Origin: Stigmatella aurantiaca DW4/3-1 | GTDB lineage: Bacteria; Myxococcota; Myxococcia; Myxococcales; Myxococcaceae | Assembly (NCBI RefSeq): GCF_000165485.1 | Contig: NC_014623.1 | Location: 5,536,893 to 5,600,892 of the forward strand | Reading direction: 5' to 3' | Length of the DNA stretch: 64,000 nt | Part shown: positions 47,423-55,589 of the stretch, piece by piece | How the letters are laid out: each line of letters opens with the position of its first letter | Position numbering within the stretch: position 1 is the first letter of the stretch | Notes under the pieces: model-generated | Seen by the model: the letters and a program-made list of their open reading frames with translations, nothing else | Databases searched by the model: none | What the model was told of the DNA's origin: nothing | Translations under genes and position numbers: made by a program

Positions 47423-47614
47423 TTAGATCGTCTGGCCCCAGTGGGGATCCCGGCCCGCCAGCGTGGCACGGCCCATCGCCCGCTCCGCCTCGTGAAGCGC
47501 CCGGGCATAACGGGTGCGCGCCGCCTCCGTGCCCGCCCGAAGACCTTCCTCGGCGGCCTTCAGTTCACGCTGCGCCTGTGCCAGCTCCTGCTTCACCGCC
47601 TCGGCCCATCTCAT
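47423..47614 (-). CDS. Small coiled-coil protein, 63 aa
   Basis: MRWAEAVKQELAQAQRELKA begins an almost purely helical, Ala/Glu/Arg/Gln-rich peptide with heptad-like spacing through residue 48, then a short tail GRDPHWGQTI. GGAG lies 9 nt before ATG 47614, and G/C-third-position bias is coding-like. No known family. It sits 22 bp beyond the converging receiver gene and is divergent from the ABC operon. Confidence 0.6.
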   Translation of the reverse strand: MRWAEAVKQELAQAQRELKAAEEGLRAGTEAARTRYARALHEAERAMGRATLAGRDPHWGQTI

Positions 47615-47766
47615 GCGTGTTTCTCCGGTGTTCCGGGCTTTCTGGATGCACGGAGCGGACCACCGCCCCCCCCTCGTGGAAGGGTGCGAAAACTGGACAC
47701 CGCCAGGGTTCCTGGGGCAGTCCCCGCGTACTTTTCTCTCCAGGGGCTGCGAAGAGGCTGACGCGG

Positions 47767-47795
47767 TTGACAGCGTTCAGGGCCCGGCAATCGCC
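47767..47795 (+). promoter_or_regulatory. Possible promoter of the ABC operon
   Basis: A perfect TTGACA hexamer at 47767-47772 in the 205-bp gap before the ABC ATPase start. At 17 bp spacing the -10 position reads ATCGCC, which is poor, so this could be activator-dependent or a chance match. No other promoter-like element was seen in the gap. Confidence 0.3.
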
Positions 47796-47819
47796 CGGAG
47801 ACGGCGTCGTCTACAGTGG

Positions 47820-48737
47820 GTGTCCGTGCCAGCCATCGACGTCAGGGGTCTTCAGAAAACCTACAGGCGCGCCTTTGGGCGCCGGGGCCATGAAGCCCTG
47901 CGGGGGGTGGACCTCACGGTCCCCGAGGGGTGTGCCTTCGGGCTGATCGGCCCCAACGGCGCGGGGAAGACGACGTTCATCAAGTCCATTCTCGGCATCG
48001 TCCAGCCCACGGCGGGAACCGTGCGGGTGCTGGGAGGCTCACCGGAGGATCCGCGCATCCGCGCGCGGATTGGCTACCTGCCCGAGCGCCTGCACCTGCC
48101 GGGCGCGTGGACCGCCCTCGCGTTCCTGAACACGGTGGCGCGGCTCAAGGGGCTGCCGGCCGATCGCGCCCAGAGCCAGCGTCTGCTGGAGCGCGTGGGG
48201 TTGACGGCGGTGGAGGGGCGGCGCATCGGCGGCTATTCCAAGGGCATGCGGCAGCGGCTCGGGCTGGCGGCGGCGCTGCTCGGCGCCCCTTCCCTGCTGG
48301 TGCTGGACGAGCCCACGGATGGAATCGATCCCCTGGGCCGGATGGAGGTGCGCGGGATTCTTCAGGAGGAGGTGCGGCGGGGCACCACGCTGTTCCTCAA
48401 CTCGCACCTGCTGGCGGAGACGGAGCGGGTGTGTGACCGGGTGGCCATCCTCGCCAACGGGCGGGTGCTTCGTGAGGGGCGGCTCGAGGAGCTGGCGCGG
48501 CCCCGGCCCCGGTGGACCCTGCGCTTCGCCCCAGGCCTGGACGAGGCCGCGCTGGTGGCCGCGGGGTTCCAGCGGGGCAACACCGAGGGGCTCTACCACC
48601 TGGAGGCGGAAGACCCGAGGGTGCTGAACGCGGCGTTGGACAAGGCCCGAGGCGCGGGGGCCTTGCTGGTGGAACTCACACGCGCCGGGCAGGATCTCGA
48701 GTCCGTGCTGACCTCCACCCTGGGAGAGGCCGCGTGA
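47820..48737 (+). CDS. ABC transporter ATP-binding protein
   Basis: About 305 aa from GTG 47820 (a second GTG at 47826 is possible; no strong ribosome-binding site). Walker A GPNGAGKTT, Q-loop region IGYLPERLHLPG, ABC signature YSKGMRQRLGLA, Walker B LLVLDEPTDGIDP and H-loop FLNSHLL are all intact. The C-terminal 80 residues are the extra domain common in NodI/CcmA/YxlF-type exporters (ALVAAGFQRGNTEG...). It forms a GTGA-coupled operon with the permease, a conserved membrane-anchored protein and a CxxC-cluster protein. Substrate unknown; the layout resembles ABC-2-type export or Gld/Nos-like systems. Confidence 0.93.
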   Translation: MSVPAIDVRGLQKTYRRAFGRRGHEALRGVDLTVPEGCAFGLIGPNGAGKTTFIKSILGIVQPTAGTVRVLGGSPEDPRIRARIGYLPERLHLPGAWTALAFLNTVARLKGLPADRAQSQRLLERVGLTAVEGRRIGGYSKGMRQRLGLAAALLGAPSLLVLDEPTDGIDPLGRMEVRGILQEEVRRGTTLFLNSHLLAETERVCDRVAILANGRVLREGRLEELARPRPRWTLRFAPGLDEAALVAAGFQRGNTEGLYHLEAEDPRVLNAALDKARGAGALLVELTRAGQDLESVLTSTLGEAA

Positions 48738-49570
48738 GCCCCGTGTTCGCCATCGCCGGGTACGTGCTGCGGGAGGCGGCCTCGCGCAAGTTCATCCTGG
48801 CCTTCGTCATCGGCATCACCCTGCTGCTGCTCGTCCTGTCGCTGAGCCTGCGGCTGGAGGTGCTGGACGGGGCCCTGGCCGCGACACGCCTCTTTGGACA
48901 GGACGTGGACACCCGCATCCGCGCGGTGGATGTGGCGCTCCGGCCCCTGTTCCAGGCCTCCGCGTATGCCGTGTTCTACGGAGGGATCCTCTTCGGAATC
49001 GTCGCCTGCTCGGACTTCGCGCCCAGCCTGATGTCGCCAGGCCGCATCGAGCACCTGCTCGCCCTGCCCCTCCAGCGCTGGCACATCCTGGCCGGCACCT
49101 TTCTCGGGGTGCTGACGATGGCGCTGTGTGGCGCGCTCTATGGCTCGGGCGGCTTGTTGCTCATCCTCGGGGTGAAGACTGGATACTGGACGGCCGGCCC
49201 GTTGATCGCCGCGCTGCTGGCCTGCGTGAGCTTCGCGGCGGTGTACGCGGTGATGTTGACCACGGCCACGGTGGTGCGCAGCGCGGCCCTGTGCGCCGCC
49301 ACGGGCACCTTGGCCCTGGTGGGGGGCATCATCGCGGGATACCGCACCTCCATCGCCCGGGTCTTCGAGGACGGGGCGAGCCGGGAGATCTTCCAGGCGG
49401 TAACGCTGGTGCTGCCCCGGCTGTCCTCGCTGGCGGATGCCGCCGCCGAGCTGGCGGCCTCACAGCCCCTGGGGGTGCAATCCCTGGGAACGCTGCTCAT
49501 GGGAGTATTCGTGTTCGGACTGGGCGTGCTGGCGATGGGGTTCTGGCACTTTGAAGGAAAGGACTACTGA
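48734..49570 (+). CDS. ABC-2-type permease
   Basis: 278 aa with about six transmembrane helices: FILAFVIGITLLLLVLSL near the N-terminus, then ASAYAVFYGGILFGIVAC, TFLGVLTMALCGALYGSG, LIAALLACVSFAAVYAVML, AALCAATGTLALVGGII and a C-terminal LGTLLMGVFVFGLGVLAM. GTG 48734 overlaps the ATPase stop (GTGA). It forms the membrane half of the exporter; two copies would pair with two ATPases. Its own stop overlaps the next start (TGATG). Confidence 0.9.
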   Translation: MSPVFAIAGYVLREAASRKFILAFVIGITLLLLVLSLSLRLEVLDGALAATRLFGQDVDTRIRAVDVALRPLFQASAYAVFYGGILFGIVACSDFAPSLMSPGRIEHLLALPLQRWHILAGTFLGVLTMALCGALYGSGGLLLILGVKTGYWTAGPLIAALLACVSFAAVYAVMLTTATVVRSAALCAATGTLALVGGIIAGYRTSIARVFEDGASREIFQAVTLVLPRLSSLADAAAELAASQPLGVQSLGTLLMGVFVFGLGVLAMGFWHFEGKDY

Positions 49571-50685
49571 TGAACCGGCGGCGTGGCGGATGGCTGGCCC
49601 TGGCCTTGGTGCTGCTGGCGCTCGGGACGGTGCTGATGTTCACCGGCTCGGGTGAGGAGCCTGCCTCCGAGGCCCCCCGCGTGGAGTTTCCGCGCCGCAT
49701 GCGGCACGCGGAGTGGCAGCGCGCCGAGAAGCGCCGGACGCAGGCCGTCGCGGTGGCGGACGCGGGCGTGGCGGTGGCCCAGCCCCTGCGCCCCCAGGAT
49801 CCGTTGCTCGCCGCCCTGCCCCGCGGCAAGGGCCGCTCCGCGGTGGTCATCGAGACCAACGCCTTGCGGCACTCCCCCATCGGAGAACTGCTCCTGGCCT
49901 GCTTGATGCGCGACGGAGGCAAGAACCTGGAGCAGTTCAAGCAGCTCAGCGGCATCGATCCCCTGCAAGACCTGGATCGGGTGGTCATCACGGATGATGG
50001 CTTCATGCTCTCGGGGGATTTCTCGAAGGCACACTTCAAGGACATCCTCCAGGAGAGCGTCTCCATGGACTACGGCTCCGGAGCCCGCGTCTACGAGCCG
50101 GGCCCCTGGGTCTTCCCTCAACCGGATGGAGGCGTCACCCGGGGGCAGTCCCCCAAGGCCCTGGGCACCTGGAACAACCAGCTCCTCGTGGTCGGCAACT
50201 CGCCGGACTCGGTGAAGGGCATCATCGATCAGATCGAAGGCCGTGGTTCGGACGAGCCATCCATCATCTCCGAGGACAGCACGTACGGCGAGATGTACGG
50301 GGCGCTGTCGGTGGAGCAGCTCGCACGGTTGCTGCCCCCGGAGCAGCAGGAGCTGGCCCAGCGGTTGAAGGACGTGGCCGACACCGTGGAGCTCCACCTG
50401 GATGCACGTTCGGACGTGGCGATGGTGGCGCAGGTTCGAGGCGTGGATGAGGAGAAGGTGCGCGACCTGGGCAAGTCCCTGGGCGGAGTGCTGTCGATGG
50501 CGCGGCTCAAGGCCCAGGCCGATGGCAAGGACGACCTGGCGCGGCTGCTGGACTTCGCGAACGTGAAGCCGGAGGGCGCCGAGTTCAAGCTGGAGGTCGC
50601 GGTCCCGTTCTCGCTTCTTCAGGAGCGGCTCGCGGCGTGCCGGGAGAGCAAGCCCCCGGAGGACAACGTGGGGACGCAGCCGTGA
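49570..50685 (+). CDS. Membrane-anchored conserved protein in the ABC operon
   Basis: 371 aa. One N-terminal transmembrane segment (WLALALVLLALGTVLMFTGS), then a Pro/Arg-rich stretch and a large periplasmic domain. Within it, AVVIETNALRHSPIGELLLA and the later VELHLDARSDVAMVAQVRGV read as repeated beta-alpha units. I do not recognise a family; such proteins are typical myxobacterial hypotheticals that accompany ABC exporters. Translational coupling on both sides (TGATG before, GTGA after) implies it is part of the export function. Two Cys (one in ACLMRDGG) are present. Confidence 0.78.
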   Translation: MNRRRGGWLALALVLLALGTVLMFTGSGEEPASEAPRVEFPRRMRHAEWQRAEKRRTQAVAVADAGVAVAQPLRPQDPLLAALPRGKGRSAVVIETNALRHSPIGELLLACLMRDGGKNLEQFKQLSGIDPLQDLDRVVITDDGFMLSGDFSKAHFKDILQESVSMDYGSGARVYEPGPWVFPQPDGGVTRGQSPKALGTWNNQLLVVGNSPDSVKGIIDQIEGRGSDEPSIISEDSTYGEMYGALSVEQLARLLPPEQQELAQRLKDVADTVELHLDARSDVAMVAQVRGVDEEKVRDLGKSLGGVLSMARLKAQADGKDDLARLLDFANVKPEGAEFKLEVAVPFSLLQERLAACRESKPPEDNVGTQP

Positions 50686-51197
50686 GTCACCCAGACGAGG
50701 GCTCGTCCGCGGTGTCCACCCTCTGCCAACACTGTGGGCTGTGCTGCGACGGGAACCTCTTCGATCACGTCCCCCTGCGGGAGGCCGAGGTGGACACGAT
50801 GCGCCGGCTGTCGCTGACCATGGTGACCCGGAAGGATGGCTCCCCGGCCCTGGCCCAGCACTGCACCGCATTGAAGGGTCGTGTGTGCACGGCCTATGCG
50901 GATCGTCCCGAGGGGTGCCGTCGCTACCACTGCACCCTGTTCAGCGCCCTCGCCGAGGGCGAAGTGTCCTTGAACGAAGCGCTCTCGGTGGTGGGCGAGG
51001 CGCACGCACGCATCCAAGCAGTGGAGGCGGTGCTGCCCGCGCCAGGAGCGGATGCGCCCCAGGCCGTTCTGCAACGGGCGCGCAGAGAAGACCTTGTTGA
51101 GAACGGAGGTCCTCTCTCCGATCAAAGCCGGGAGATGTGGACGCGGGCCGAGGACTGGCTCGACCGGCACTTCCGGGGACGGCAGCGGCGCCGCTGA
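50682..51197 (+). CDS. YkgJ-type CxxCx-cluster protein
   Basis: About 171 aa from GTG 50682 (GTGA overlap). The metal-cluster signature is clear: LCQHCGLCCDG near the N-terminus, then CTALKGRVCTAYADRPEGC followed by YHC, giving the eight-cysteine pattern of the YkgJ/Fli-like zinc- or iron-binding family. No signal peptide or membrane segment. Last gene of the ABC operon; a hairpin follows 10 bp after its stop. Family members are uncharacterised, with links to metal handling and flagellin modification. Confidence 0.87.
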   Translation: MSHPDEGSSAVSTLCQHCGLCCDGNLFDHVPLREAEVDTMRRLSLTMVTRKDGSPALAQHCTALKGRVCTAYADRPEGCRRYHCTLFSALAEGEVSLNEALSVVGEAHARIQAVEAVLPAPGADAPQAVLQRARREDLVENGGPLSDQSREMWTRAEDWLDRHFRGRQRRR

Positions 51198-51202
51198 TGG
51201 CA

Positions 51203-51267
51203 CCGGGAGCCATCCAAAAAACCGATGGCTCATCCTTTCTTCCGTCTGGTTTACGGATAGCTCCCGG
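51203..51267 (+). promoter_or_regulatory. Mutually exclusive hairpins (attenuator-like) before the YeiH-type gene
   Basis: GAGCCATC at 51207-51214 can pair perfectly with GATGGCTC at 51224-51231, giving an 8-bp stem with loop CAAAAAACC and then CATCCTTTCTTCC. The same left strand, extended (51203-51215), can instead pair with 51255-51267 over 12 of 13 positions (CCGGGAGC ATCC with GGAT GCTCCCGG). The two folds exclude each other. The simple reading is a terminator for the operon ending at 51197; the dual fold also fits an attenuator controlling the gene at 51312. Confidence 0.55.
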
Positions 51268-51311
51268 CGCACCTTGAAGGGGTGATTCCTCATCCGCTGC
51301 CTTCTCCCTCC

Positions 51312-52259
51312 ATGGGACGCCCAGAGCGCTGGAGCGCCGGACACCTGCTGGTGCCCCTGGGCGCGGCCCTCAGCCTCCTGCCCTTCATCTCCACGGGCGT
51401 CGCGCTGGTGGCGGGAGGACTGGTGGCCCTCACCATGGGCAACCCCTACGGGGAGCGCACCCGGCGAGCCATGCCCCTGCTGTTGTCTGTCGCGGTGGTG
51501 GGGCTGGGGGCCGGGATGGACTTGCGCGGGGTCGCCCGCGTGGGAGCCCAGGGCCTCCTCGTCACGCTGGCGAGCATCTCCGTGTGCCTTCTGCTGGGGA
51601 CGGTGCTGGCCCGGACACTCGGGGTGTCCCGGCGTGTGGGCCTGCTCATCAGCGTCGGCACGGCCATCTGCGGGGGCAGTGCGATTGCCGCCGTCGTCCC
51701 GGTGCTTCGCCCGAAGGAGCAGGAGGTGTCCGTGGCGCTGGGAACGGTGTTCCTGCTCAATGCGGTGGCGCTCTTCGCCTTCCCCGCAGCGGGGCACGCG
51801 CTGGGATTGGACGCGGGCCAGTTTGGCCGCTGGTGTGCGCTGGCCATCCACGACACCAGCTCCGTGGTGGGCGCGGCCATGCAATACGGTCCCGAAGCGC
51901 TGGAGGTGGCCACGACGGTGAAGCTGGCACGTGCCCTGTGGATCGCCCCGCTGGCGCTGGCGCTCGAAGCCTGGCAGCGCAGAACCTCTGGACCAGAGAA
52001 CCTGGGCAAGGCGAACAAGCCCTGGTTCATCCTCGGCTTTGTCATGGCCTCGGCCCTCGTGACCTGGGTTCCCCCTCTCCAGGCCACGGGGCACACCGTG
52101 GCGGCGGTGTCCAAGCAACTGCTGGTCCTGACACTGTTTCTTTTGGGAACCAACCTCTCCCGGAGCACGTTGAGCGCCGTGGGCGTGCGGCCCCTGGTCA
52201 TGGGCCTGATTCTCTGGGGCAGCATGGCGGGCCTGAGCCTGGGCGTCCTCCAGAAATAG
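51312..52259 (+). CDS. YeiH/UPF0324-family membrane protein (putative sulfate exporter family)
   Basis: About 315 aa from ATG 51312; a GTG at 51282 is in frame but its AAGG is only 1-2 nt away, too close to work. There are about 9-10 transmembrane helices. Conserved blocks are LLSVAVVGLGAGMDLRGV, LISVGTAICGGSAIAAVVPV and LAIHDTSSVVGAAMQYGPEA, all diagnostic of UPF0324. In other bacteria the gene is divergent from a LysR regulator (YeiE/CbbR-like); here a LysR gene converges on it, 8 bp away. Substrate unproven: members were named for taurine/sulfonate-linked sulfate export. Confidence 0.9.
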   Translation: MGRPERWSAGHLLVPLGAALSLLPFISTGVALVAGGLVALTMGNPYGERTRRAMPLLLSVAVVGLGAGMDLRGVARVGAQGLLVTLASISVCLLLGTVLARTLGVSRRVGLLISVGTAICGGSAIAAVVPVLRPKEQEVSVALGTVFLLNAVALFAFPAAGHALGLDAGQFGRWCALAIHDTSSVVGAAMQYGPEALEVATTVKLARALWIAPLALALEAWQRRTSGPENLGKANKPWFILGFVMASALVTWVPPLQATGHTVAAVSKQLLVLTLFLLGTNLSRSTLSAVGVRPLVMGLILWGSMAGLSLGVLQK

Positions 52260-52267
52260 GCCGCCGG

Positions 52268-53173
52268 CTAACGCTGGGGGGGCACCGCGCGGGCATGCCT
52301 CAGGAAGTGACCGGCCAGCCCCGAAGGCGCATCCACCGGCAACACCCACGAGAACGCGCGATCCACCCGCAGGCCCGGGATGGCCAGCCGCTGGAACCGT
52401 CCCGACACCAGCTCCTCCTGAATGCTCCACCGCGACAGGAACCCCACCCCCAGGCCCAGCGCCACCGCGCCCTTGATCGCTTCGGTGCTCCCCAACTGGA
52501 GATCCCCCGCCTGAAGCCCGCGGCGCACCCCTGCCTTTCTCAGAGCACGCTCCAGCACGGCCCGGGTGCCCGACCCTGGCTCTCGCCAGATCAAGGGAAC
52601 GCCTTGGAGCGCATCCACGGTCCGTATCCGGAGCAACTCTTCCGGAGCGCGCGAGGAGACCACGGGCACGAGCTCATCCTCCAAGTAGCGCTCGAGCCGA
52701 ATGCGGGCTGCACGGGCATGCCCCTCGACCAGCCCCAGCGGCACGTTCCCGTCCGCCACCCAGCCTAACACTTGCGCGGTGTTGCCCACCTCCAGCCTCA
52801 CCTGGAGCCCCCGGTGGACCTGGAGAAAGGAAGCCAGAAGCTCAGGCACGACATAGCTGGCGACGGTGGTACTCGCCGCCAAGACCAGCTCCCCTTCCAA
52901 TGCCTCCTCGCCCGCGACCGCCAGCGCTGCTTGCTCCAGGAGTTGGTGGAGGCGCTGGGCGTACTCGAGCAGGGCCCGGCCGGCCTCGTTGACCTGAACG
53001 CCTCGGGCGGTACGGACCAGCAGAGGCCGGCCACAATCCCGCTCGAGCTGGCGCACCTGCGCGGTGACGGCGGGTTGGGACAGGTGCAGCAACCGCGAGG
53101 CCGCGGAGATCTGCCCCGAGAGGGCCACCACCCGGAAGGTTTCGAGGCGGCGTGGATCGAGGCGGGGAGACAG
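52268..53173 (-). CDS. LysR-family transcriptional regulator (start uncertain)
   Basis: The helix-turn-helix is clear: SGQISAASRLLHLSQPAVTA QV-type sequence near the N-terminus, then the effector domain (LVLAASTTVASYVVPELLAS, GLVEGHARAARIRLERY, GVALGLGVGFLS-like AVALGLGVGFLSRW). The first canonical start is GTG 53131, but it would delete the beginning of helix 1; the frame stays open to CTG 53173 and gives LSPRLDPRRLETFRVV, the usual LysR N-terminus. I therefore extend to 53173, a rare CTG start. A start after sequencing error or a decayed N-terminus is the alternative. Sequence is closest in style to CysB/YeiE-like members, consistent with control of the adjacent YeiH-type gene. Confidence 0.78.
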   Translation of the reverse strand: MSPRLDPRRLETFRVVALSGQISAASRLLHLSQPAVTAQVRQLERDCGRPLLVRTARGVQVNEAGRALLEYAQRLHQLLEQAALAVAGEEALEGELVLAASTTVASYVVPELLASFLQVHRGLQVRLEVGNTAQVLGWVADGNVPLGLVEGHARAARIRLERYLEDELVPVVSSRAPEELLRIRTVDALQGVPLIWREPGSGTRAVLERALRKAGVRRGLQAGDLQLGSTEAIKGAVALGLGVGFLSRWSIQEELVSGRFQRLAIPGLRVDRAFSWVLPVDAPSGLAGHFLRHARAVPPQR

Positions 53174-53778
53174 GAAGGCCTACTTCCTACAAAACGCAGC
53201 GAACCGGACATTTCTCATGGAGCGCTCCCAGGGACTTCACGCGTTGACAAGCTACGAGGCCACCTCCCATCGTGGCAAACAACGTCTCATCTGGGCAACC
53301 CATGAGGGTCGCCGAGTCGCATGGCGGGATGCCTGACAGAGCACGGGAAGTGCTGCGATACTTCGCGAAGGCACGTGCGGCGATGGAGGACAGCGAATGG
53401 CTCCGCGTCCTCTCCCCATCCTCGTCAAGCAGGGGGCCCGCGTCTCGCACTTCGTGCGCTCCCGCCGCGCCACCATGCGGTGCCGCTGTGTGCCGCAGGC
53501 GCGCATCGCGCGTGAGTGGGGTGTGACGGGGGAAGGCACGAACCTGTCAGACAAGCAGACAGGCTCCGCGAGGCTGCGACTGGCACGACGCCCTTGTGAA
53601 TGCCTCAGAACGCGCTCCGCACGAAGTGCGGGAGATCCCAACTACCTGGGCAGCCCGCTGCACCGACTGGGCTTCAGCCCGCAGCGGCCGCCCACCCAGG
53701 CACGTGAGCAGGTGGGACCGGCTGCAGGCCCACCGCGCGGTGGACGTGAGGCGCTTCCTGCACACGGCGTCCAGGGGC
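53174..53778. other. Gene-poor stretch of about 600 bp
   Basis: I see no convincing gene here. Short frames exist on both strands but lack coding bias and recognisable domains, and composition is slightly lower in GC than the neighbours. Two perfect mini-hairpins that are inverted copies of each other occur at 53446-53458 (CGCAC TTC GTGCG) and 53618-53630 (CGCAC GAA GTGCG). A CCTGTC/GACAGG stem lies near 53546-53566. Part of this must hold the LysR promoter. It may be the remnant of a lost gene or element. Confidence 0.5.
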
Positions 53779-55401
53779 TTAGCGGACCTGAATCGCGTCA
53801 GCGACCACCTGGTAGCCCGTCCCCGTCCAGCGGCTGACCTGCACCTTGTTCCAGCCAGCCGTGAAGCTCCAGGTGCCCAAGGTGTTCCACTTGCCACCAT
53901 TCACCTGCTGGTTCACCTTGATGTTGGCCAGCTGGGTACCCGCCGCGTTCGAGACGATGAACGGCGCCGACGTGGAGCGATCCGTGGCCGACGTCCACCA
54001 CGCATCGATGGTCTTCGTCGCCGCCGAAGGCAGGTAGAACCAGAAGGTCGCCGGGTCCGAGATCGCCTGCGTGGGCGCCACGAAATAGCCCGTGCCGTAG
54101 TAGCCCCCCACATTCGTGGACGAGACCCAGTTCGCGGAGACCTCGATGTAGCCCTTCGCGCTGTCGTTGTTCGAGTTGTTGCTGTCGATGATCAGCCCGC
54201 TGGGGGTCGTGCCGCCCCCGCCACAGTGGGCGTTGACCTTGTTGAGGTAGTCCGTCCACGGCCAGTTGGGACCCGGGTCCGTGCGGTTGTACGGCTGGAG
54301 CCGGCCGTGCGCCACGATGTGGTAGCTGTCCCGGGTAATCCCCTGCCCCTTCGAGATGTCGCAGGACAGCTTGGCCGAGGCGTCGATCTGCCCCGCCGGG
54401 AAGCTCGACTGACTGGCGAAGCCGCCGTGCTCGATGCCCACCGTGAAGTTGTTCGAAGACGTGCCGCTGACCCCGCACTCCACGCCTCCATTGAGGGAGC
54501 AGTCGTAGGTGGCCCCCACGTGCCAGCCGCGATCCGACTCGCGGACCAACTGAGAGACCTCGCTGCCGCTCTCGTTCACCACGTAGTGCGCCGAGACCCC
54601 CGATGCCGAGTCCACCAACCAGCCCCAGCACCCCGCGTAGGCGCCCTCGCAGGTGTGGATGACGATCATCGAGATTTTGGTACCCGCGGGCCGGGCGTTG
54701 TAGTTCGGCGAGGGGCGCCAGATGGCGGGCGCGTAGTCCGGCCCGGCCGCCAGCGCCCGGGCCATGGGCAGCGCGAACTTCGCCTCCACCTGCGAAGGCA
54801 TGATGGACGCGGTCACCTGTCCATCGGCGCCCTCGGCGAACACACCGCTGCGCAGCGTGGAGTAGACCTCCTTGTGAATGTACTCGGCCTGCGCGCCGGT
54901 ATCGGTGATGCCACTGAGGCGCGCCACCGCGGGCGCCCAAGCCCCCACGTCCGCGCGCTCCACCTTCAGCTCGTCCGCATGCGCCGACAGCAGCGCCGCG
55001 CCCGCGCGGATGTTGGCCAGCGCATCGTCCCGGACCGCCTCGGCGGAGACACCCGCCAGGGCCGCCCCGCGCTCCAGCGCTGCTCCCCGCAGGGCCATCA
55101 CACCGTGGGCGGCGGGCATGCCGTCGAACTCCTCTTCACCCCGCACCATCTGCCAACGCGTCTCGGTGTAGGAGATGGCCTTGAGCAGATCAACCGGGAC
55201 GTTGAATTCGCGGGCCGCCCGCTCGAAGAGCGGATCCAAGGGCCCCACTCCGCCTCGGTGGACCGCCTCTCCCGCTGCGTCCGCGAAGGCTCCGGAGGGA
55301 GCCTGCACCGGCTCTGGGGTATCAGGACCCTGCTCGGGTCCACAGGCGGCCAGGGACAGGGCTGCGGCGGTCGCCGCGAGCGCATTGCGCAACGTGTACA
55401 T
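53779..55401 (-). CDS. Secreted peptidoglycan hydrolase: lytic-transglycosylase-like, amidase_2 and golvesin-type C-terminal domains
   Basis: 540 aa from ATG 55401, with AGAGGAG 6-7 nt upstream. Lipoprotein signal: [19 protein letters not shown], lipidated Cys at about residue 20. Domain order: a lysozyme/SLT-like segment with [20 protein letters not shown] (catalytic-Glu position in YTE); an N-acetylmuramoyl-L-alanine amidase domain with [14 protein letters not shown] (zinc His), [37 protein letters not shown] and IVAHGRLQP; then a golvesin C-terminal-like beta domain ([19 protein letters not shown] ... [10 protein letters not shown]). It could cut prey or own cell walls; predation is inference. 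The Golvesin_C domain is typical of secreted myxobacterial enzymes. Confidence 0.88.
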   Translation of the reverse strand: MYTLRNALAATAAALSLAACGPEQGPDTPEPVQAPSGAFADAAGEAVHRGGVGPLDPLFERAAREFNVPVDLLKAISYTETRWQMVRGEEEFDGMPAAHGVMALRGAALERGAALAGVSAEAVRDDALANIRAGAALLSAHADELKVERADVGAWAPAVARLSGITDTGAQAEYIHKEVYSTLRSGVFAEGADGQVTASIMPSQVEAKFALPMARALAAGPDYAPAIWRPSPNYNARPAGTKISMIVIHTCEGAYAGCWGWLVDSASGVSAHYVVNESGSEVSQLVRESDRGWHVGATYDCSLNGGVECGVSGTSSNNFTVGIEHGGFASQSSFPAGQIDASAKLSCDISKGQGITRDSYHIVAHGRLQPYNRTDPGPNWPWTDYLNKVNAHCGGGGTTPSGLIIDSNNSNNDSAKGYIEVSANWVSSTNVGGYYGTGYFVAPTQAISDPATFWFYLPSAATKTIDAWWTSATDRSTSAPFIVSNAAGTQLANIKVNQQVNGGKWNTLGTWSFTAGWNKVQVSRWTGTGYQVVADAIQVR

Positions 55402-55516
55402 ACCAACTCCTCTGGACGGGGGGGCTGCGGGTTCAGGGTGCCAAGGGGGTCTGCTCAGCATCCCCCGTGCCAACGGGGCGCCGCTCCGAAGGCGCGCGGG
55501 AGAAGGCCGCCCCCAC

Positions 55517-55534
55517 TGGAGCATGGATGCTCCA
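55517..55534. promoter_or_regulatory. 18-bp palindrome upstream of the amidase gene
   Basis: TGGAGCAT GG ATGCTCCA: 8-bp perfect arms around a two-base centre, 115 bp before the amidase start and 56 bp after the TrmN6-like gene stop. Position and near-perfect dyad suggest an operator for a dimeric regulator; a terminator for the upstream gene is the alternative because an RNA loop of two bases would be strained. Confidence 0.45.
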
Positions 55535-55589
55535 TCTGTCCTGATTTCAGACAAAACGCCCTAAGCGCATCTCGGAGGATTTGCGAGCC

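Noticed and set aside
53446-53630. Two inverted copies of a CGCAC-x3-GTGCG mini-hairpin as a possible mobile-element end
   Set aside because: Each copy is only 13 bp, with no target-site duplication, transposase or further symmetry.
53252-53641. Short minus-strand frame in the gene-poor stretch
   Set aside because: No coding bias, no ribosome-binding site and no family resemblance; it overlaps several equally weak frames.
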